From Betaproteobacteria bacterium (GTDB lineage Bacteria; Pseudomonadota; Gammaproteobacteria; Burkholderiales; SG8-39): a stretch of 57,203 nt of DNA. The stretch covers positions 1 through 57,203 of the forward strand of contig JANXUV010000044.1 in assembly GCA_025356085.1 (NCBI GenBank). The letters run 5' to 3'. The notes beneath the pieces are model-generated. The model was not told the DNA's origin. It saw only the letters and a program-made list of their open reading frames with translations, and searched no databases. The translations under genes were made by a program, and so were the position numbers. Numbering within the stretch: position 1 is the stretch's first letter; each line of letters starts with the position of its first letter. This document shows, in pieces, positions 48,731 through 57,203 of the stretch.

Positions 48731-51700
48731 GGTTGCGTTTCGCCGTGGCGCGGCGCGCGCCGGCGGGCGACCACCGAAAAGAACAGCGGCACGAAGATAG
48801 TCGCGATGAAGGTCGCGGCCAGCATCCCGCCGACCACGCCCGTTCCCATCGAGCGGCGCGCGCCGGCGCCCGCGCCCGAGGAGAACATCAGCGGCAGCAC
48901 GCCCAGCACGAAGGCGAGCGAGGTCATGATGATCGGCCGGAAGCGCAGGCGCGCCGCCTCCACCGCCGCGTCGATGGCCGATTCGCCCTTCAGGTAGCCC
49001 TGTTGCGCGAATTCCACGATCAGGATCGCGTTCTTCGCGGCGAGACCTATGAGCACCACCAGGCCGATCTGGAAGTAGATGTCGTTCTCCAGGCCGCGCA
49101 GAGCGACGAAGCCCAGCGCGCCCAGCACCGCGAAGGGCACCGCCGCCACCACCGCGAAAGGCAGCAGCCAGCGTTCGTAAAGCGCTGCAAGAATCAGGAA
49201 CACCATCACCAGCGCGAGGCCGAAGGCGATCGCGGACGCGCGGCCGGTGCGCCGTTCCTGAAAGGCCTGGCCGCTCCACGCGATGGTGTAGCCCTCCGGC
49301 AGCGTCGCGGCGACCTGCTCCACCGCCTTGATCGCCTCGCCGGAAGAGACGCCGGCCTTGCCGCCGCCGAGCACCTTGGCGCCGAGAAAACCATTGAAGC
49401 GCTCGAGTTGCTCGGGCCCGATCAGGTTGCTGGTGCGAATCAGCGCTTTCAGCGGGATCATTTCGCGCGTCGTCGTGGAGCGCACGTAGACCGCGCCCAG
49501 GTCGTCGGGCTTGGCGCGGAATTCCGCATCCGCCTGGATCTGGACCCGGTAGGTGCGGCCGAACTTGTTGAAGTCGTTGACATACAGCGGCGCCATCGTG
49601 CTCTGCAGCGCGTCGAACACGTCCTGCACCGGCACGCCGAGCGAGATCGCCTTCTCCCGGTCCACCTCCACCTTGAGCTGCGGCACGGTCGGCCGGTAGA
49701 ACGAGTTGATGCCGGCGAGTTGCGGGTGCTTGGCGAGGTCGGCCATGAAGCCCTGCGTCACTTGATACAGGCGCACCGGGTCCGGATTGCCGCGCGCTTG
49801 TACATAAACCTCGAAGCCGCCGGCGGTGCCGATGCCGCGGATCGCGGCCGGGTTGAAGGCAAGCGCGAGACCCTCGCGCAGGGCGCCGCCGCGCTTGACG
49901 ATGTCGCGCGCGATTGCCTGCGCGGTGTTGTCGCCGCGCTCGTCCCACTCCTTCAGCGGCACGAACATCGTCGCGGTATTGGTCTTGTTGCCGCCGCCGA
50001 TCAGGTCGAAGCCGGCGATGCCGAGCGTGTTCTGCACGCCCTTGTTGGCGGCGACGATATTGGTGAGGTCGGCGGTCACGGCCCGCGTGCGCTCCAGCGT
50101 CGCGCCGTCGGGCAGCTGCGCGGTGGCGAAGATGTAGCCCTGGTCTTCCGAGGGCACGAAGCTGCCGGGAATGCGCAGGAACAGGCCGGCCGTCAGCGCG
50201 AGTATCGCGACGAAGACGAGCAAAGAGGCGATGCTGTGGCGCAGTGCCAGCCTGACCGCGCCGAGGAAGCGTTCGGTCAGCCAGGCGAAGCCGCGGTTGA
50301 AGGGATCGAAGATGCGTGACTGGTGGTCGCCCGGCTTCATCAGGATGGCGCACAGCGCCGGCGTCAGCGTGAGGGCGATGAAGCCCGAGATGATCACCGC
50401 GAAGGTCAGCGTCACGGCGAACTGGCGGTAGAGCTGGCCGGCGATGCCGCCGAGGAAAGCGACCGGCACGAATACCGCGCAGAGCACCAGCACGATGGCG
50501 ATCACCGCGCCCTGCACCTCGTCCATCGCCTTCAGTGCGGCCTCGAAGGGCGGCATCTTGTCCTCGCGCATCAGGCGCTCGACGTTTTCCAGCACCACGA
50601 TCGCGTCATCGACGACGATGCCGATGGCCAGCACCAGCGCGAACAGCGTCAGCGTGTTGATGGTGAAGCCGACCACCCACAGGCCGGCGAAGGCGCCGAT
50701 CAGCGATACCGGCACGGCAATCATCGGGATCAGCGTCGCGCGCCAGGTCTGCAGGAACAGGAATACCACCGCCAGCACCAGGAACGCGGCTTCGTAGATG
50801 GTGGTGTTCACCTCCTTGATGGAGGCCTCCACGAAACGCGTGGTGTCGAAGGGTATGACGTAGTCCACGCCCTGCGGCAGGCCGGGCTTGAGCTCGGCCA
50901 TGCGCTGGCGCACGGACTGCGCGACGTCGAGCGCGTTGGCACCCGGCTGCAGGAAGGTGGCCATGCCGATGGCCGGCTGGCCGTCCAGCGTGTTGTAGGT
51001 GTCGTAGTTGAGCGCGCCCAGTTCCACGCGCGCGATGTCCTTGATCTGCAGCACGCCGCCCGGCCCGGAAGCGCGCACCACGATGTTGCCGAACTCTTCC
51101 GGGTCCACCAGCCGGCCCGATGCGGTGACGGTGTAGACGATCGCCTGGCCCTTGGGTGCGGGGTCGGAGCCGATCTTGCCCGCCGCGTACTGCGCGTTCT
51201 GCGCGCGCAACGCCGCCGCCACGTCGGAGGGCGTGACGCCCAGGCGCGCCATTTTGTCGACGTTCAGCCAGATGCGCATCGAGTAGTCGCGCGCGCCGAA
51301 CACCGTGACGTCGGCGAGGCCGGGCAGGCGCTTCAGTTCGTCGACGATGTTGATCGAGGCGTAGTTGGACAGGAACAATGTGTCGCGCGACTGGTCGGGC
51401 GACACCAGCCCGACGACGTTGAGGATGTCGAAGGAGCGCTTCTGCACGATCACGCCGTTGCGGCGCACCTCGTCGGGCAGGCGCGGCAAGGCGATCTGCA
51501 CGCGATTGTTGACGTTGAACACCGCCTGGTCGACGTTGGTGCCCGGCTCGAAAGTGACGGTGATGCTGAGCGTGCCGGTGGAGGAGGCGGTCGAACTGAA
51601 GTAAGAAAGCTTTTCCACGCCCGAGAGCTGCTCCTCGATCGGCGCGGCCACCGTCTTGGTGAGCGTTTCGGCGCTCGCGCCCTGGTAAGTGGTGGTCACC

Positions 51701-51831
51701 AGCACCGTCGGCGGCGCGATCTCCGGATACTGCGCGACCGCCAGCAGCTTGGCCGCCACCAGGCCCGCCAGGATGATGATGATGGCGATCACGCCGGCGA
51801 ACACCGGCCGGTAGATGAAAAAACGCGACAT
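48727..51831 (-). CDS. RND efflux transporter, HAE1 (AcrB/MexB-like)
   Basis: A 1034-residue inner-membrane RND pump with 12 helices and two large periplasmic loops. It begins Phe-Phe-Ile-Tyr-Arg-Pro-Val-Phe-Ala-Gly-Val and has the proton-relay Asp-Asp in helix 4 (GIVVDDAIVVLENV). Length is full for AcrB. It exports hydrophobic or amphiphilic compounds using the proton gradient. The adaptor gene precedes it with no gap. No outer-membrane channel gene is present, so it must use a TolC-like protein encoded elsewhere. Confidence 0.94.
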   Translation of the reverse strand: MSRFFIYRPVFAGVIAIIIILAGLVAAKLLAVAQYPEIAPPTVLVTTTYQGASAETLTKTVAAPIEEQLSGVEKLSYFSSTASSTGTLSITVTFEPGTNVDQAVFNVNNRVQIALPRLPDEVRRNGVIVQKRSFDILNVVGLVSPDQSRDTLFLSNYASINIVDELKRLPGLADVTVFGARDYSMRIWLNVDKMARLGVTPSDVAAALRAQNAQYAAGKIGSDPAPKGQAIVYTVTASGRLVDPEEFGNIVVRASGPGGVLQIKDIARVELGALNYDTYNTLDGQPAIGMATFLQPGANALDVAQSVRQRMAELKPGLPQGVDYVIPFDTTRFVEASIKEVNTTIYEAAFLVLAVVFLFLQTWRATLIPMIAVPVSLIGAFAGLWVVGFTINTLTLFALVLAIGIVVDDAIVVLENVERLMREDKMPPFEAALKAMDEVQGAVIAIVLVLCAVFVPVAFLGGIAGQLYRQFAVTLTFAVIISGFIALTLTPALCAILMKPGDHQSRIFDPFNRGFAWLTERFLGAVRLALRHSIASLLVFVAILALTAGLFLRIPGSFVPSEDQGYIFATAQLPDGATLERTRAVTADLTNIVAANKGVQNTLGIAGFDLIGGGNKTNTATMFVPLKEWDERGDNTAQAIARDIVKRGGALREGLALAFNPAAIRGIGTAGGFEVYVQARGNPDPVRLYQVTQGFMADLAKHPQLAGINSFYRPTVPQLKVEVDREKAISLGVPVQDVFDALQSTMAPLYVNDFNKFGRTYRVQIQADAEFRAKPDDLGAVYVRSTTTREMIPLKALIRTSNLIGPEQLERFNGFLGAKVLGGGKAGVSSGEAIKAVEQVAATLPEGYTIAWSGQAFQERRTGRASAIAFGLALVMVFLILAALYERWLLPFAVVAAVPFAVLGALGFVALRGLENDIYFQIGLVVLIGLAAKNAILIVEFAQQGYLKGESAIDAAVEAARLRFRPIIMTSLAFVLGVLPLMFSSGAGAGARRSMGTGVVGGMLAATFIATIFVPLFFSVVARRRAPRHGETQP

Positions 51832-52959
51832 CTAGCCGGCCTTCTTCGCGTCCGCGGGTTTCACGTCTGCGGGCTTGGCCTCGACGGGCGTGCCCGGGCG
51901 CAGGCGGATCAGGTTGTCGACGATCACCTTCTCGCCGGGTTTCAGCCCGTCCAGCACTACCCAGTCCTTGCCGATCCAGTTGCCCGCCTTGATGGTGCGC
52001 GCCAACGCCTTGCCGTCGGCCCCGGCGAGCCAGACGAAGCGGCCCGACTCGTTCTGCAGCACCGCGGTCTGCGGCACCAGGATCGCCGGTTGGCTTCCGG
52101 CGACCACTTGGACCTTCACATACTGGCCGGGCAGGAGCTGCAGCGTGGGGTTGGGAAACTCCGCCCGCATCTGAACCGTGCCCAGCGAAGCGTCCACCGT
52201 GGAACCGGAGAAATTGAGCTTGCCCGCAGCCGGGAAGGCGGTGCCGTCGGGCAGCAGCAGCCTGACCTCGGTCTTGGTATTGGTCTCGCGCGCGCGCAGG
52301 CGTGCGAACTCCGACTCGGAAAGCGAGAAGCGCACCCACAGCGGGTCGGTGCGCGTCAGCGTGGTGAGCAGGGCCGAATCGGCGTTCGGCGCGAGCAGGC
52401 TGCCGATGGACTGCTGCGCACGGCCGGTTACGCCGGAGATCGGCGCATCCACCGAGGTGTAGGAAAGGTTGAGCTCGGACTGGCGCACGCGCGCCTTCGC
52501 CACCTGCACGGCGGCATTGCTCTGCGCGAGCGTGCTCGCGGACTGGTCCAGGCTCTGCTGGCTGACGAACTTCCTGGCGACCAGATCCTTCGCGCGCTCG
52601 AGGTCGCGCTGCGCCAGATCGTTGCGCGCGACTTCCTGCGCGAGCGCGGCGCTTTGCTGCTGCAGGTCGATCTCGAAGGGCGCGCGCTCGATGCGGAACA
52701 GCGGCGCGCCTTCCTTCACGGCGTCGCCCTCGGTGTAGAGCTGCTTTTCGAGGATGCCGGCCACGCGCGCGCGCACCTGGACCTCGCGCGAGCCTTCGGT
52801 GCGGCCGACCGACTCGAAGACCACCGGCGTCTCCTGCTCGGCCACCTGCAGGAGGCTGACCGCGACCGGCGCCTGCGCGGGCGGCGGCGCGTCCTTGCTG
52901 CAAGCAAACAGCAGGGAGGCGGCCAGGGCTGCCGCCAGCGCGCGGGGCTGCATTTTCAT
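51832..52959 (-). CDS. RND efflux periplasmic adaptor (AcrA/MexA-like)
   Basis: A 375-residue membrane-fusion protein. It starts with a lipoprotein signal (Leu-Leu-Phe-Ala-Cys), has a lipoyl half (VQVRARVAGILEKQLY...GDAVKEGAPLFRI), a helical hairpin (about 95-155) and a second lipoyl half (NLSYTSVDAPISGVTG), then beta-barrel and membrane-proximal domains. The C-terminal tail is Lys/Ala/Asp/Pro-rich. It links the pump to the outer-membrane channel. The two genes abut as one operon; no local repressor gene was seen. Confidence 0.93.
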   Translation of the reverse strand: MKMQPRALAAALAASLLFACSKDAPPPAQAPVAVSLLQVAEQETPVVFESVGRTEGSREVQVRARVAGILEKQLYTEGDAVKEGAPLFRIERAPFEIDLQQQSAALAQEVARNDLAQRDLERAKDLVARKFVSQQSLDQSASTLAQSNAAVQVAKARVRQSELNLSYTSVDAPISGVTGRAQQSIGSLLAPNADSALLTTLTRTDPLWVRFSLSESEFARLRARETNTKTEVRLLLPDGTAFPAAGKLNFSGSTVDASLGTVQMRAEFPNPTLQLLPGQYVKVQVVAGSQPAILVPQTAVLQNESGRFVWLAGADGKALARTIKAGNWIGKDWVVLDGLKPGEKVIVDNLIRLRPGTPVEAKPADVKPADAKKAG

Positions 52960-53056
52960 TTCGGGTGACCTTCGATGGAATGCATGTGCAGAAAGCTGTC
53001 GGCGAGTCTAGCATCCAGACGCGCGCCCGCCTGCGGCGGGATGCTACTCTTTCGCC

Positions 53057-53434
53057 ATGAGCCGCTACCGCGTACGCCAGTCCGACGTGACCCCCTATTC
53101 GCCGGCCAACCATACCGGCACGAGGAATTTCCGCCTGATCGGCCCCGAAACCGTCGGGGCGAAGCAGGTCGAAATGCTCATCGGCGAAGTGGAGCGCGGC
53201 AAGGGCGCGCTGCCGCACGCGCATCCGGGCACCGAGCAGATCTGCTACCTGCTGGAGGGCGAGGCGCATGTCGAGGTTGCGGGCGAAAAATTCGAAATGA
53301 AAACGGGTGAAGCCTGTTTTTTTCCGCCTGACCAGATGCACGTTTTCATCGTCACCAGCGAAAAAGCCCGCGTGATGGTCGTCTATGCGCCGCCCTATCT
53401 GGAAAAAAATGCCCGCACCCTGGCTTCCGCTTAG
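53057..53434 (+). CDS. Cupin-domain protein
   Basis: A 125-residue single-cupin protein. Motif 1 is Pro-His-Ala-His-Pro-Gly-Thr-Glu-Gln-Ile-Cys-Tyr-Leu-Leu-Glu-Gly and motif 2 Pro-Pro-Asp-Gln-Met-His-Val-Phe; the histidines and glutamate should bind a metal. Family roles range from dioxygenase to sugar or small-molecule binding. It overlaps the CoA-transferase gene by 26 bp. The codons at about 53276-53330 are unusually A/T-rich. Confidence 0.85.
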   Translation: MSRYRVRQSDVTPYSPANHTGTRNFRLIGPETVGAKQVEMLIGEVERGKGALPHAHPGTEQICYLLEGEAHVEVAGEKFEMKTGEACFFPPDQMHVFIVTSEKARVMVVYAPPYLEKNARTLASA

Positions 53435-54545
53435 CGGCGTCCGCGTCGCCGACTTCTCGATGTTCGTGCCGGGGCCGTTCTGCACGGCGATCCTGGCCGA
53501 CCTCGGCGCGGACGTCGTCAAGATCGAATCCCTCAACGGTGATCCGGGCAGGGGCTATGTGCCCGTGCAATTCAGGACGGAGAACAGGAACAAGCGTTCG
53601 ATTGCCTTGAATTTGAAAAGCCCTGAAAGCAAGGACATCGTCGATCGGCTGGCGAAAAATTCGGATGTCGCGATCGAAGGCTTCAGGCCGGGGGTCGCCA
53701 AGCGGCTGGGAATTGATTTCGACAGCTTGAGGAAATCAAACTCAAAATTGATTCACTGCTCGATATCGGGCTACGGCCAGACCGGGCCGTGGCGCGAGCG
53801 GCCCGGGCACGACGTCAACTACGTGGCCGCGGCGGGCGCGCTGGCGTTCCCGGGCCAGTGGCTGAAGGCGCCCTCGCGCTCCAGCCTTGCCATCGCGGAC
53901 ATGGCGGGCGGCAGCTTCGCCGCGATAGCGGTTTTGTCCGCCTTGCATGAAAAACATCAAACAGGAAAAGGCGCGAGCCTGGATTTGTCGCTATTCGAAG
54001 CCGCCTTCTTCTGGGCCGCGATGCGCCACAGCCTGGACAAGAACGTCGATCCGCGCGCGCACCTGTTTCCGGTCAACGACATCTTCGAGACGAAAGACGG
54101 CAGGCGCCTCACGCTCGGCATCCTGGAAGAGCATTTCTGGGTGAATTTTGTGCGCTTTGTTCCAGGTCTTTCCGATGAAGCGTTCGCCACGGATGCAAAG
54201 CGCCGAGCCAACGGAGACCGCCTTTCGGCACTTCTGGAAACCGAGTTGAAGAAAAAAACCGCACAAGAGTGGCTGAAGCTCTGCGACGAGAATGATGTTC
54301 CGGTCGATCTCTGCATCACTCCCGGCGAGTCCGCGGAGTTGGAGCAGATCATCGCGCGCCAGGACGTCGCTACCGTGGCCGGCGAGCGCTTCGCCACCTT
54401 TCCGGTATTCGCCAACGGCGCGCGCGGCGGGCAGCTGCGGCGCGGCGTGCCGGGGCCGGGCGAGCACGGCCGCGAGATACTGGTGGAACTGGGCTTCGAC
54501 GATGCGGAGATCGCGGACATGAAGAAGGCGGGGGCGGTCAAATGA
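53409..54545 (+). CDS. Family III (CaiB/BaiF) CoA-transferase
   Basis: A 378-residue formyl-CoA-transferase-type protein. It starts Trp-Leu-Pro-Leu-Ser-Gly-Val-Arg-Val-Ala-Asp-Phe and has GADVVKIESLNGDPGR, NRNKRSIALNLKS and the catalytic Asp in AIADMAGG. These enzymes move CoA between organic acids. ATG 53409 is chosen over 53385 because it opens like family members. It overlaps an acyl-CoA dehydrogenase gene by four bases, indicating joint catabolism of a CoA-activated acid whose identity is not visible. Several A/T-rich codon patches interrupt the gene. Confidence 0.9.
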   Translation: MPAPWLPLSGVRVADFSMFVPGPFCTAILADLGADVVKIESLNGDPGRGYVPVQFRTENRNKRSIALNLKSPESKDIVDRLAKNSDVAIEGFRPGVAKRLGIDFDSLRKSNSKLIHCSISGYGQTGPWRERPGHDVNYVAAAGALAFPGQWLKAPSRSSLAIADMAGGSFAAIAVLSALHEKHQTGKGASLDLSLFEAAFFWAAMRHSLDKNVDPRAHLFPVNDIFETKDGRRLTLGILEEHFWVNFVRFVPGLSDEAFATDAKRRANGDRLSALLETELKKKTAQEWLKLCDENDVPVDLCITPGESAELEQIIARQDVATVAGERFATFPVFANGARGGQLRRGVPGPGEHGREILVELGFDDAEIADMKKAGAVK

Positions 54546-55681
54546 ATTTCGCGTTCACCGAAGAGCAGGACCAGATCCGCGACGCGATCCGCAAGATCTG
54601 TGTGAAGTTCGACGACGCCTACTGGCTGAAGAAGGACAAGGAAGGCGGCTTCCCGAAGGAGCTGCACCAGGCGCTCGCCAAGGACGGCTGGCTCGGCATC
54701 GCCATGCCGGAGGAATTCGGCGGCTCGGGCCTCGGCATCACCGAAGCCGCGGTGATGATGCAGGCGATTTCCGAGTCGGGCGCGGGTTTCTCCGGCGCGT
54801 CCGCGGTGCACATGAATATCTTTGGTTTGAATCCTGTCGTCGTTTTTGGAAATAAAAGTCAAAAACAAAGAATGCTCCCGCCGCTCATCGCCGGAAAAGA
54901 GCGCGCGTGTTTCGCGGTCACCGAACCCAACACCGGCCTCAACACGCGCAGCCTGAAAACCAAGGCGGTGAAGAAGGGGAAGAAGTATCTCGTCTCCGGC
55001 CAGAAGGTGTGGATCTCAACCGCGCAGGTGGCTGAGAAAGTCCTGCTGCTGACGCGCACCGAGGCCGGACTCACGCTGTTCTATACGGACTTCGACCGCA
55101 AGCAGATTGAAGTGCGCGAGATCGAGAAGATGGGCCGCCACTGCGTCGACTCGAACCAGGTGTTCTTCGACGCCTACCCGGTGCCGGAGGAGGACCGCAT
55201 CGGCGAGGAGGGCAAGGGCTTCGAGTACATCCTGCACGGCATGAACCCTGAACGCATCCTGATCGCCTCGGAATCGGTCGGCCTCGGACGCTGCGCGCTC
55301 ATGCGCGCGGCTTCGTATGCGAAGGAACGCATCGTGTTCGACCGGCCGATCGGCAAGAACCAGGGCATCCAGCATCCGCTTGCCGCCAACTGGATGGATC
55401 TCGAGGCCGCCAACCTGATGGTGTTCAAGTCGGCCTGGCTCTACGACTCGGGCAAGCCGGCCGGCGCGGAGTCGAATGCCGCCAAGTACCTCGCCGGCGA
55501 AGCCTGCTTCGACGCCTGCCAGCAGGCGGTGATGACGCACGGCGGCTTCGGCTACGCGAAGGAGTACCACGTCGAGCGCTACCTGCGCGAATCGCTGGTC
55601 GGCCGCATCGCGCCGGTGACGCCGCAGCTGATCCTGAGCTTCATCGCCGAAAAGGTTCTCGGCCTGCCGAAGTCGTACTAG
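54542..55681 (+). CDS. Acyl-CoA dehydrogenase
   Basis: A 379-residue FAD-dependent dehydrogenase. The N-terminal Phe-Thr-Glu-Glu-Gln-Asp-Gln-Ile-Arg, CFAVTEPNTGLNTRSL, the SGQKVWISTA flavin region, a Phe-Asp-Arg-Pro-Ile-Gly-Lys-Asn-Gln-Gly-Ile-Gln-His-Pro segment and THGGFGYAKEYHVERYLRES are standard. It introduces an alpha-beta double bond into an acyl-CoA. ATGA overlap with the CoA-transferase indicates one pathway. Bases at about 54815-54885 show A/T-rich codons. Confidence 0.93.
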   Translation: MNFAFTEEQDQIRDAIRKICVKFDDAYWLKKDKEGGFPKELHQALAKDGWLGIAMPEEFGGSGLGITEAAVMMQAISESGAGFSGASAVHMNIFGLNPVVVFGNKSQKQRMLPPLIAGKERACFAVTEPNTGLNTRSLKTKAVKKGKKYLVSGQKVWISTAQVAEKVLLLTRTEAGLTLFYTDFDRKQIEVREIEKMGRHCVDSNQVFFDAYPVPEEDRIGEEGKGFEYILHGMNPERILIASESVGLGRCALMRAASYAKERIVFDRPIGKNQGIQHPLAANWMDLEAANLMVFKSAWLYDSGKPAGAESNAAKYLAGEACFDACQQAVMTHGGFGYAKEYHVERYLRESLVGRIAPVTPQLILSFIAEKVLGLPKSY

Positions 55682-55689
55682 GAGAGGGC

Positions 55690-56070
55690 ATGGCGAGAAA
55701 GCTCATCAGTTCCGGCTCCACATTCGAAGCGCAGATCGGTTATTCGCGCGCGGTGGTGCAGGGCGACTGGGTGTTCGTCTCCGGCACCACCGGCTTCGAC
55801 TACTCGAAGATGGCGATATCGGAGGATGTCGTCGCGCAGGCGGAGCAGTGCATGAAGAACATCGAGTCCGCGCTGCGCGAGGCAGGCGCTAGCCTGCAGG
55901 ACGTGGTGCGCGTCACCTACATGCTGAAGAATGCCGCGCAATTCGAGTCATGCTGGCCCGTGCTGCGGAAGTATTTTGGCGAGGTGCGTCCGGCGGCGAC
56001 GATGATCGAAGCCAATCTGGCGCAACCGCGCATCAAGATCGAAATCGAAGTCACGGCGCTGAAGCGCTGA
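55690..56070 (+). CDS. RidA-family protein
   Basis: A 126-residue YjgF/RidA protein. Members hydrolyse reactive enamine/imine intermediates. The N-terminal Ser-Arg-Ala-Val-Val-Gln-Gly-Asp-Trp-Val-Phe-Val-Ser-Gly-Thr-Thr-Gly and C-terminal Arg-Pro-Ala-Ala-Thr-Met, with the substrate-binding Arg, are present. It follows the dehydrogenase by 8 bp with GGAG before the ATG. Confidence 0.9.
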   Translation: MARKLISSGSTFEAQIGYSRAVVQGDWVFVSGTTGFDYSKMAISEDVVAQAEQCMKNIESALREAGASLQDVVRVTYMLKNAAQFESCWPVLRKYFGEVRPAATMIEANLAQPRIKIEIEVTALKR

Positions 56071-56081
56071 ACCATCGAGCA

Positions 56082-56900
56082 ATGAAAACCGTAGCGCTGC
56101 CATCGGGCGAAAAGGTTCCCGCCTTCGGCCTGGGCACCTGGAATATGGGCGACGATCGCGCGATCCGCGCCGAGGAACTCGCCACGCTGCGCCTCGGCCT
56201 CGATTCGGGCGCCACGTTGATCGACACGGCGGAGATGTACGGCGACGGCCGTTCGGAGGAATTGGTGGGAGAGGCCATCGCCGGCCGGCGCGACGAGGTC
56301 TTCCTCGTAACGAAGGTGTATCCGCACAATGCTTCTCGCAAAGGTATCCCCGCGGCCTGCGAGCGCAGCCTGAAGCGCCTGAAGACCGACCGCATCGACC
56401 TGTACCTGCTGCACTGGCGCGGAAATGTGCCCTTCGCCGAAACCGTCGAAGCCTTCGCCGCGCTGCAGAAGGCCGGCAAGATCCGCCACTACGGCGTGAG
56501 CAACCTCGATCTCTCCGATATGAAGGAATGGTGGAAAGCGGGGGGCCAGGCCTGCGCCGTGAACCAGCTCCTCTACAACCTCACACGGCGCGGCATTGAA
56601 TTCGACCTGCAGCCCTGGTTGCGGGAGCGCAAGGTTCCCGTGATGGCCTACTCGCCGATCGAGCAGGCCCGCCTGCTGCGCGAACCGCGATTGGTGAAAT
56701 TCGCCAAGTCCCGCGGCATCACGCCCTCGCAGGCGGCGCTGGCCTGGCTGCTGCGGAAGGAGGGCGTCATCGTCATTCCGAAAACGAGCCGCCGCGAGCG
56801 CCTCAAAGAGAATCTCGCGGCGCTCGAGGTGGAAGGGTTGGAAGAACTGGATCGGCTGTTCCCGCCGCCGGCGGGAGCGCAGCCTTTGGACATGCTCTAG
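56082..56900 (+). CDS. Aldo/keto reductase
   Basis: A 272-residue NADPH-dependent reductase with the catalytic tetrad in IDTAEMYGDGRSE (Asp, Tyr), LVTKVYP (Lys) and YLLHWRG (His). The C-terminal NADPH loop Ile-Pro-Lys-Thr-Ser-Arg-Arg is present. ATG 56082 gives a normal-length protein. It is 11 bp after the RidA-like gene; substrate unknown. Confidence 0.92.
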   Translation: MKTVALPSGEKVPAFGLGTWNMGDDRAIRAEELATLRLGLDSGATLIDTAEMYGDGRSEELVGEAIAGRRDEVFLVTKVYPHNASRKGIPAACERSLKRLKTDRIDLYLLHWRGNVPFAETVEAFAALQKAGKIRHYGVSNLDLSDMKEWWKAGGQACAVNQLLYNLTRRGIEFDLQPWLRERKVPVMAYSPIEQARLLREPRLVKFAKSRGITPSQAALAWLLRKEGVIVIPKTSRRERLKENLAALEVEGLEELDRLFPPPAGAQPLDML

Positions 56901-56909
56901 GGAGAAAAA

Positions 56910-57203
56910 ATGAAATTCGCAAAAATCATCGCCGTCGTTCTCTTTGTCTTCTGCTCCACGGCGCTCGCGCAAACCAGCCCGAAGGTGAAACGCCTGAATC
57001 CGCAGCCGAAGACGCTGCTGCTGGTCGGCAACAGCTTCTTCTACTTCAACGACAGCATGCACCGCTTCGTCGGCGGCATGGTCGCCGAAGGCATGCCGGA
57101 GCTGCGCGGCCAGTACCGCGCGACCTCGGTGACCATCAGCGGCTCGGGCCTCAATTGGCACGACATGGAGGGCTATCTCAAGCCCGGCAGCGGCATGGCG
57201 TCG
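56910..57203 (+). CDS. SGNH-hydrolase-like exported protein, N-terminal fragment
   Basis: Ninety-eight codons are inside the window, running off the right edge. It has a signal peptide ending Ala-Leu-Ala and then Leu-Leu-Leu-Val-Gly-Asn-Ser-Phe-Phe-Tyr-Phe-Asn-Asp, a block I like SGNH/GDSL esterases with Gly-Asn-Ser as the nucleophile loop. GGAG lies before the ATG. It follows the reductase by 9 bp. Substrate unknown. Confidence 0.65.
   Translation, partial: MKFAKIIAVVLFVFCSTALAQTSPKVKRLNPQPKTLLLVGNSFFYFNDSMHRFVGGMVAEGMPELRGQYRATSVTISGSGLNWHDMEGYLKPGSGMAS

Noticed and set aside
48182-52968. Very long open frames (about 640-980 codons) in other frames across the stress protein and RND genes
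   Set aside because: They shadow the RND pump and adaptor coding sequence and lack any family signature.
53727-53739. TTGAGgaaATCAA inside the CoA-transferase gene
   Set aside because: The half-sites are 3 rather than 4 bases apart, one differs from consensus, and it is mid-gene with no promoter context.
1-57203. CRISPR arrays, tRNA/rRNA genes, insertion sequences, prophage genes, attachment sites
   Set aside because: No regularly spaced repeats, tRNA-like cloverleaf stretches, rRNA sequence, transposase or integrase motifs were recognised by reading both strands; a covariance-model search would be needed to exclude small RNAs.

Overview
The window reads as a GC-rich chromosome segment from a facultatively anaerobic, denitrifying proteobacterium, most likely an environmental betaproteobacterium. 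The inference rests on the alaC-GNAT-hom-thrC order, a cbb3 oxidase locus (ccoI/S, ccoNOQP, ccoG, ccoH), Fnr- and Dnr-like regulators, a three-domain haem-fused NirK and NnrS. No rRNA, tRNA, CRISPR array, transposase or complete mobile element was recognised.

Layout. 1-3.6 kb is a defence block: the start of a GDCCVxC-type protein, a single-chain type IIL (MmeI-like) restriction-modification enzyme, and a HigBA-like toxin-antitoxin pair. 3.6-8.0 kb (minus) holds a translationally coupled run: a carboxymuconolactone-decarboxylase-like protein, a membrane class III nucleotidyl cyclase, a haloacetate-dehalogenase-like hydrolase and a second cyclase. 8.0-12.5 kb is alanine/threonine biosynthesis. 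12.5-16.4 kb has a hemerythrin, a Dnr-like regulator and, divergently, a fused cytochrome-porin (Cyc2-like), a dihaem cytochrome and a HiPIP, a candidate outer-membrane-to-periplasm electron conduit. 16.4-21.3 kb is metabolic (phosphofructokinase, Fe-S oxidoreductase, hibernation factor, PPK2) with two decayed genes. 21.4-29.4 kb is the cbb3 oxidase and its assembly genes. 29.5-36.9 kb has a K+ channel, a beta-CASP nuclease, a cytochrome, stress proteins, a transmembrane-only ABC protein and an MgtA-like P-type ATPase. 36.9-41.4 kb has fnr, two response regulators, a PAS histidine kinase and hemN. 41.4-48.7 kb holds a SafE-like protein, hemerythrin, several universal stress proteins, a frameshifted sirB2, nnrS and nirK. 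48.7-53.0 kb is an RND pump. 53.0-57.2 kb is a cupin, CoA-transferase, acyl-CoA dehydrogenase, RidA, aldo/keto reductase and a truncated SGNH-like gene.

The unifying signal is twelve copies of the Fnr-family operator TTGAY-N4-RTCAA between 12.4 and 45.9 kb, in front of nearly every respiratory, nitrogen-oxide and stress gene. With equal base frequencies about 0.2 copies would be expected in this length. At nine genes the start codon lies 39.5-44.5 bp from the operator centre, which is where a class II Fnr promoter starts transcription, so these mRNAs are predicted to be leaderless or nearly so. Four other genes lie 53.5-63.5 bp away and carry Shine-Dalgarno sequences.

The genes together describe a low-oxygen/NO response: high-affinity oxygen respiration (cbb3), nitrite reduction (NirK), NO handling (NnrS, hemerythrins), oxygen-independent haem synthesis (HemN), and possibly uptake of extracellular electrons through the Cyc2-like/HiPIP module.
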